DNA from: Nyssa sinensis | Taxonomy: Eukaryota > Streptophyta > Magnoliopsida > Cornales > Nyssaceae | Assembly (NCBI GenBank): GCA_008638375.1 | Contig: CM018048.1 | Span: 54,599,847 to 54,663,846, forward strand | Direction of reading: 5' to 3' | DNA: 64,000 bases | Shown here: positions 58,489 through 64,000 of the stretch, piece by piece | Numbering within the stretch: the first letter of the stretch is position 1 | Layout: every line of letters starts with the position of its first letter | Made by a program: the position numbers and the translations under genes | The notes under the pieces: generated by a model | Databases searched by the model: none | Seen by the model: only the letters and a program-made list of their open reading frames with translations | What the model was told of the DNA's origin: nothing

Positions 58489-58577
58489 ATATCTGTGTGT
58501 ACATGTTAGCTAGAATGATTTATTTCATCATGTGTTCTTCATTGTTAATAAAGCTCTACCAACTTTCAATATATTAT

Positions 58578-58825
58578 CACTACAACAAATAGATTTTTCA
58601 GCAATGTGCCTTTTGCTATGGATGAAAAAGTGTTGCTAAAAATATATTTCAACGACTCACACCGCAAGAAATGGAAGGGAAATGCATTTGCGGTGCTTGT
58701 GTGTTATTGGCAATGCAATCGAACATCAATGAGGGTAAAAAAAATTGCAGATGCACAATTATGTGTAGCTAATTGTTATTATTTTAGTGACGCCAATTTT
58801 GCGTCTAAAATAATATTAAAAGAAA
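58578..58825. mobile_element. CACTA-like terminal fragment
   Basis: Starts CACTACAACAAATAGATTTT. It contains scattered imperfect inverted words, the last being TTTTAGTGACGC...TGCGTCTAAAA (58792-58820), in the style of CACTA subterminal repeats. Present only in block B. Other end not found. Confidence 0.4.
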
Positions 58826-59526
58826 TTTCAAAATGGTGTCGTTTACAAAACGATGTCTCCTAATACTTCAAGAAATTTCTCAATCTCTCTTTCTCTTGTC
58901 GTCTTCATTTGATGCGGAATGGAAACATGGAAATGAGAATTGAACACGTTGAATTCCTTAGTAACAAAGTAATATGGGGATTCTTCACCAAACAAGATAA
59001 ATAATTCTTTAAAATAAAAAATCTTAATACAATTATAAAGCAACCTTTCTTATTTTTAGGATACTAATTTTGTCTTACATCAGTCTCCCCTACTTAAGAA
59101 CAACTCGTCATTGACCGAACTGGATGTATGCGATCATGAACTCGTCTATAACCCAGTATGAATGGTTGCATATCTTGAAGAACATTGGAAGACTCAAATA
59201 TTTTTCTCTTCACCACTTTAATGAAGTTTATAATTGTAGGTCGTTCTCTTGATGACAATAATGTTCTTGTAATAAAACAAAAATTATCTTCTTGATCTGC
59301 CAAAACCTCAATCTTTTTGTAAGCATCTTCATCATTTGTACCAACTGTTTCAGCAACATCAATACTAATAAATTCAACTTTATTTTCTACCATCTCTTTG
59401 TAATATTTTTCATAGCATGGAAGATTTGATCTTCATTTTTTTATGATAAAAGAGTCTTCTGTAAAGATATGGACTTTTTTTAGCGGTTCAGCATTTACAA
59501 CCTTATTAGTTGAAGTCGTCTTCACA

Positions 59527-60032
59527 ATTTTAAATTTTTCTTGTGTGATTCTTAACAAGCAGGAAGTTAAAAAAAGGGACCAAAATTCTTGCTATCTGTG
59601 AAGCAAGCAAAGGGTTAATCACTTCAGGAGTACATTGCTCATTTTAATACCGAGGTCACAGAGATAACCGATTGCAATCCAACTTTCCTAGTGGCCGCCC
59701 TCAGTTCAAGCCTTGGGCCTGGACGTTTTCAAGATTCCTTGACTCAGAATCCTCTCATCGATATGACAGCACTCATGGAATGAGCACGGAAGTATATATT
59801 AATCTTGAAGACATATTATGGCACCGAAGCAATCATTCCTATCAAAATTGGCATGCCAATTCTTAAAACAAATTGCTTTGACCAAGAGGCCAATAGCCAA
59901 TAGCCAATAGCTTGCAGAAAGTCAGACCTTACAAAAGATCGTCATACTTACGACTTATTGGTTGGAAGATTCAACTGGGAAGCCTGTACCCAAATCCTAG
60001 AACATCGAACACTTACGCAAGTATTATCAATA
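59527..60032 (+). pseudogene. Collapsed Tat gypsy remnant (block B)
   Basis: Counterpart of 13953-14466 with the same gag-to-integrase-tail junction, further broken by stops and small indels (for example the doubled AATAGCCAATAGCC near 59890). Not functional. Confidence 0.65.
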
Positions 60033-60066
60033 AACAAAGCTACTTCCAATTCACCTCAGAGCTTGT

Positions 60067-61060
60067 TATCAATGCATAGACTCTTAAAAACCTTGTATCA
60101 ATTACAAGTATTACAGGTCTAGTCCATTTCATTTAATGTACAGACCCCTAAAAACCTTGTATCTATTACAAGTGCTATAGGTCTGAACCATTTTATCAAT
60201 GCACAGACCCCTAAAAGTCTTGTATTCATTACAAGTGCTACAAGTCTGGTCCATTTCACTCAATGTACAAACCCCTAAAAGCCTTGTATCCATTACATGT
60301 GCTACAGGTTTGGTCTATTTTATCAATGCACAGACCCCTAAAGTCTTGCATCCATTACAAGTGCTACAGGTCGAATCCATTTTATCAATGTACAGACTCT
60401 TAAAAGTCTTGTCTCCATTACAAATGCTACAGTTCTGTTCCATTTTATCAATACACAGACCTTTAAAAGTCTTGTATTCATTACAAGTGCTACAGGTCTG
60501 GTCCATTTCACTCAACGTATAGATCCCTAAAAGCCTTGTATTCATTACAAGTGCTATAGGTCTGGTCCATTATATCCATTACAAGTGTTATAGGTCTAGT
60601 CCATTTTATCAATGCACAGACCCTTAAAAGCCTTGTATTTATTACAAGTGCTATAGGTCTGGTCCATTTCACTCAATATACAGACCTTTAAAAGCCTTGT
60701 ATCTATTACAAGTACTACAAGTCTGGTCCATTTCACTCAATGTACAAACCTTTAAAAGCCTTGTATCCATTACAAGTGCTAGAGGTTTGGTCCATTTCAT
60801 TCAATGTACAGACCCCTCAATGTACAGACCCTTAAAAGCCTTATATCCATTACAAGTGGTATAGGTCTGGTCCATTTTATCAATGCACAAATCCTTAAAA
60901 GTCTTGTATTCATTACAAGTGCTACAGGTCTAGTCCATTTCACTCAATGTACAGACTCCTAAAAACCTTGTATCCATTATAAATGTTACAAATTTGGTCC
61001 ATTTCATACAGATCCCTAATGAAATTGTGTTCAATACAAGTATCATAGGTCTGATCCATT
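60067..61060. repeat. 64-bp minisatellite (block B)
   Basis: About 16 units of the same repeat as in block A, with the CTTGTA/TACAAG and GGTCTG/CAGACC hairpins. The difference in unit number and truncated units (near 60560 and 60810) show later change by slippage or unequal exchange. Confidence 0.85.
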
Positions 61061-61108
61061 TTTTTTTCACTCTACAGACCTTTAGAAAAACATTTTTTCA
61101 TTTGCAAG

Positions 61109-61677
61109 TGTTATAGGTTGGTATATTATAAATCATCAAGTACGCGTGACTCTTTAGAAACCCTAACCCCAGCTCTGCACAAGTCTCACAGAACTGAGGC
61201 TCGAAGGGGGAATAGTTGATATACCATAAAGTGACAAATATATTCAAAGCATGACACATGTATGTACATAGCTCTTTAGGGTACAGATCAAGATTGATTG
61301 TATTATCTAGATTAAACAGGCACGGAGGGTTCAGAAGTATGTGGTTCAAAACATAGCACCGCCTTCCATATTCTACCGACCTCAAAATAAAAAAACATAA
61401 TTCAATATAACAACTACTATTTTTGGATATCTTCAAATTCCTACTTTTATGACTTCTAATCCTACTCAACTTAGGAGATCTATAATCTATAAATAAGATC
61501 ATAAGGTACACTTTCAGTTTATGTTCAATTCTTCTTTTAAATTATAGTATTTTTCTATTTACTGACTTTATCATTGAAACGGCTACCACCGGAGCCTTTC
61601 CGGTGACTGTCTGGTCTCAAGTTCTTGACAAATAGCGAATGACAGGAGACTTTTTTGATAAAAAATGAGCAATGTCA
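61109..61677 (+). mobile_element. LTR-like sequence of the Tat element (block B)
   Basis: Counterpart of 15398-15969; ends GTCA before the PBS-like word GTTTGGTACCATCTATGGG. Start uncertain. Confidence 0.45.
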
Positions 61678-62412
61678 GTTTGGTACCATCTATGGGAACG
61701 ATAATAAAAATGATCTCAACTTAAAAACAAAAACTAACTGTCCTTCACTTTAAAAATAAAAAGTGTTTGAACTTATAATAATTAAATATTTTTTGTAAAG
61801 ACTTAGGAACAATTAACTCATTTTAATAGGGATTTTAATATCATATAGTTAAAAGAAATAAAAAAAAAATACATACTAATAGTTGTCCAAGTGTGAAGTA
61901 AATTGGATTATTCGAAATAGAAAAATTTATCTCTTTTATACACACAATTTTGTTTTGAGTTTTTCCCCATCTTGACATCGCTTATATAAAAAAACAGTTG
62001 TCCACAAGTACGAAAATATTAATAGACTAATTTTAGGCATGTGGTATGGATTTTTTATCAATACAACTGACTTGACCGAGGAACTCTAACTTTGTAGGTA
62101 TCGCCCGGTCATCTCTAAAAAAGTTAAAGATTTAATTTCCAAGAGTGACAATGTAACATGGTGAGGTGAGGTGGGGAATTGGGTTGCTTTTGGGCTTGGA
62201 CTAGTTTAGGATTACCAGGAGAGAGTCACTCTTTAATATGGACATTAAAAAATCAAAGAGTTGAGCGTCCGTGAATATTTTTTATTTTTATATTTTTGGA
62301 AATAAAATTGACGAGAATTTAAAATTCTATTAATTTGTGTTGAATTTCTCTAATTTTGAGAAAGTATTATAACAAGTAAAGATTGTTAATACAAGGTTAT
62401 TCAACCTAGCTG

Positions 62413-62812
62413 TGAATAAGAGGATTTCGGTGGTTGAATTTATTGGTTTATTGGAATCTCCTAATTGGTCCATCTTTTTTAAAAGGCGTCTCTTTTTCGT
62501 GGGAGGAAGAAAGTTTTTCAAATCTGGAGTCTTTAATTCCTACTTCGATCAAAACCAGTTGGACACTATCAGTTGGAAGGCTTCACTTTCTGGTCAGTTC
62601 TCAGTGGTAGTGCAAAGAATAAGTTACTAAATTTTATTTGGAATAATGTGGGTCCCTCTAGAATAAAATATTTCAGTTGGCTGTGTCGGAAAGACAGGAT
62701 TAAGACGACAGGTTTTCTTTTCAAAATTGGGATTTTGGGAAATCAAAACGATTGTTCATGTCAATTGATCATATTCTCCTAAATTGTAATGAAGTTTGAA
62801 AGGTTAGGTCTA
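62413..62812 (+). pseudogene. LINE ORF2 3' fragment (block B), cut short
   Basis: Same start and frames as 16731 onward (TISWKASLSGQFSVV, NNVGPSRIKYFSWL, KTTGFLFKIGIL). It has lost about 23 bp near 62545 and the Cys-rich part near 62765, and ends abruptly at 62812. Confidence 0.7.
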
Positions 62813-63027
62813 TTAGCAACCTATCACAGCTCGGCATGTCGAACCACCCTGAGAGTCTTTGGAGAGATAAGGATGCTCGAAATTCTTGGAGAAAAAAGGG
62901 TGAAGACTCTCACAATCTAGCCTCAATCAGTGGAGAGAAGTTGACTGATCTTGGAGGTCTAACGGTAACAAATTCAAACCGAAATGATAATCCACTCGAG
63001 CCTTCAAATAAGGGAAGATCAGCATGA
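62813..63027 (+). other. Unassigned sequence before the copia LTR
   Basis: Begins with a 17-bp word GCAACCTATCACAGCTC (62816-62832) that recurs just after the primer site at 63351-63367. An open frame of 63 codons from an ATG at 62836 matches nothing I recognise. AATAAGGGAAGA (63007-63018) could be a polypurine tract, which would make this the 3' end of a retroelement interior. Confidence 0.35.
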
Positions 63028-63320
63028 TGATCCATCAAACTTCTACTAATAAGGGATTCTCTGTTTTCAAGGATCCTCTGTTATCAAGCAAGCTGTCAAT
63101 GCCCTGTTATCAAGCAAGCTGTCCAACGTAACAAAAGGAGATCATCTCGGCTGTCAAACCAGAACCAACCAGATTTCATGGGATTTCCTTTATTTGAATA
63201 TAATTGTGTTTAAATACTTCACTTATATAGCCTAAGTGGTCGTTGAAAAATTGTGAGAACAGAAAACACTTTCAGTATTTTTTTTCAGTATAAAATTCCT
63301 TTTTTGCTCAATTTTTCCTT
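63028..63320 (+). mobile_element. Probable copia LTR
   Basis: Candidate start TGATCC/TGATGATCC near 63025-63031. TATA-like CTTATATAGCC at 63221-63231. A tandem 26-bp repeat with CTGTTATCAAGCAAGCTGTC at 63078 and 63104. The right end lies just before the primer site but lacks the usual CA, so the limits are approximate. Confidence 0.5.
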
Positions 63321-63321
63321 A

Positions 63322-63333
63322 TGGTATCAGAGC
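63322..63333 (+). other. Primer-binding site (initiator tRNA-Met type)
   Basis: TGGTATCAGAGC, the standard primer site of plant Ty1/copia elements, 90 bp before the gag start codon. Confidence 0.85.
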
Positions 63334-63422
63334 AGTTGTGAACACTAGGCGCAACCTATCACAGCTCCTGCATTTTTTTTTTTCTTCTTCTTCCATCTTA
63401 CCTTCCGCTCATTTCTTTCACC

Positions 63423-64000
63423 ATGACTACCTTGTCACTCAATGTTGGCAACTTTATCACCCTCAGACTCACCCCAAACAATTACCCCTTGTGGCGTGAG
63501 CAAGCATTGGCTCTTGCCGAGAGTCAAGACATGGTCGGGCATCTCACAAATGAAGATCCCGCCCCAACCAAATACACCAGTGCAGAAAGTTCAACACCAC
63601 AACTAACAGATGCTTTTATAGCATGGCGAAAGTCCGATCGTCTCCTTCGAGGGTGGATCATTGGAACACTTTCTGAGGAAACTCTCGGACTCGTTGTTGG
63701 TCTCGACACAGCTCATGCTGTTTGGGAGGCTCTCAAAAATGCATATGCACAAGACTCACAAGAACGTGAGTTTACACTACGACAACAAGTGACCTATCTT
63801 CGAAAGGAAGACAACACAACAATTACAGAACATATTCGCACCTTCAAAGGTCTCTGTGACAATTTATCAGCCATTGGAAAGCCCGTACCAGACCAAGAAA
63901 AAGTTTTCTGCCTTCTCACCAGCCTTGGTCCTCATTATGAAACATTCACAACAACCATGTTGAAACCCCCCAGACCATCATACTCTGAGTTGGTCTCTCA
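63423..64000 (+). CDS. Ty1/copia gag polyprotein, N-terminal part (open at the window end)
   Basis: ATG at 63423 opens 192 codons without a stop to the window edge. The sequence is typical copia Gag of the UBN2 type: LTPNNYPLWREQ (about residues 17-28), SDRLLRGWIIGTLSEE (about 71-86), VWEALKNAYAQDSQ, LRKEDNTTITEHIRTFKGLC and CLLTSLGPHYETF. Gag forms the particle that packages the element RNA. The frame is undamaged and the codons look unmutated, so this is one of the youngest elements in the window. The pol part lies to the right. The start is supported by the upstream primer site and the pyrimidine-rich leader. Confidence 0.85.
   Translation, partial: MTTLSLNVGNFITLRLTPNNYPLWREQALALAESQDMVGHLTNEDPAPTKYTSAESSTPQLTDAFIAWRKSDRLLRGWIIGTLSEETLGLVVGLDTAHAVWEALKNAYAQDSQEREFTLRQQVTYLRKEDNTTITEHIRTFKGLCDNLSAIGKPVPDQEKVFCLLTSLGPHYETFTTTMLKPPRPSYSELVS

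Larger units (their letters stand above)
49036..62812 (+). repeat. Segmental duplication, copy B
   Basis: Same order and orientation as 5014-17165. It starts at GGGAGCCGAACTCATG against an LTR fragment and ends inside the LINE fragment at AGGTTAGGTCTA, where unrelated sequence leading to a copia element begins. Longer than A mainly because of 54290-56825 and 58490-59010. No intact gene. Confidence 0.85.

Overview
The window is nuclear DNA of a flowering plant, most likely a woody eudicot. It is AT-rich, genes have GT-AG introns, simple-sequence runs are frequent, and most of the sequence is plant transposable elements: L1-type LINEs, Ty1/copia, Ty3/gypsy of the Tekay/Del and Tat types, CACTA, MULE-like and foldback MITEs, and tRNA-derived SINE-like units. 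I see no rRNA gene, no functional tRNA gene, no CRISPR array and no bacterial-type system. The species cannot be named from the sequence alone.

The only host genes I can support are laccases (secreted multicopper oxidases), arranged as a same-strand tandem cluster. The last two exons of one gene lie at 397-1712; its earlier exons are left of the window. A complete seven-exon gene lies at 20027-29542 (predicted 601 residues, all four copper-binding regions present). In-frame relics of a laccase sixth exon lie at 7560-7658 and 51577-51675. The second gene's intron 4 is swollen to 5.2 kb by a 5'-truncated L1 insertion that has a 16-bp target duplication and carries about 1.9 kb of extra sequence with several internal poly-A tracts.

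Layout: 1-1712 laccase 1, 3' part; 1713-5013 non-coding; 5014 to about 17165 duplicated block A (SINE-like unit, foldback MITEs, laccase relic, MULE-like MITE, collapsed Tat gypsy with a 64-bp minisatellite, LINE fragment); 17726-19970 spacer with local duplications; 20027-29542 laccase 2; 29990-31538 5' part of a copia element (minus strand); 31555-38830 degenerate LINE (minus strand) split by a foreign segment that holds a 3.27-kb solo LTR; 38830-43180 Tekay/Del gypsy internal region (minus strand); 43181-48659 CACTA element with a 160-bp tandem array split by a 1.9-kb solo LTR; 48660-49035 inverted fragment of that same LTR; 49036-62812 duplicated block B, the diverged copy of A; 62813-64000 start of a copia element whose gag frame runs open off the window end.

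How it fits together: a laccase locus was expanded by tandem and segmental duplication and then filled by successive transposon insertions. Comparing A with B gives relative ages. The Tat collapse, the minisatellite, two foldback MITEs, the SINE-like unit, the LINE fragment and the laccase relic predate the duplication. The MULE-like MITE in A (B keeps the empty site) and a CACTA-like end in B came later or were lost from one copy. No previously undescribed biological system can be claimed. The observations most worth checking are the possible LINE 3' transduction, the two hairpin-bearing tandem repeats, and the nested breakpoint at 49035/49036.
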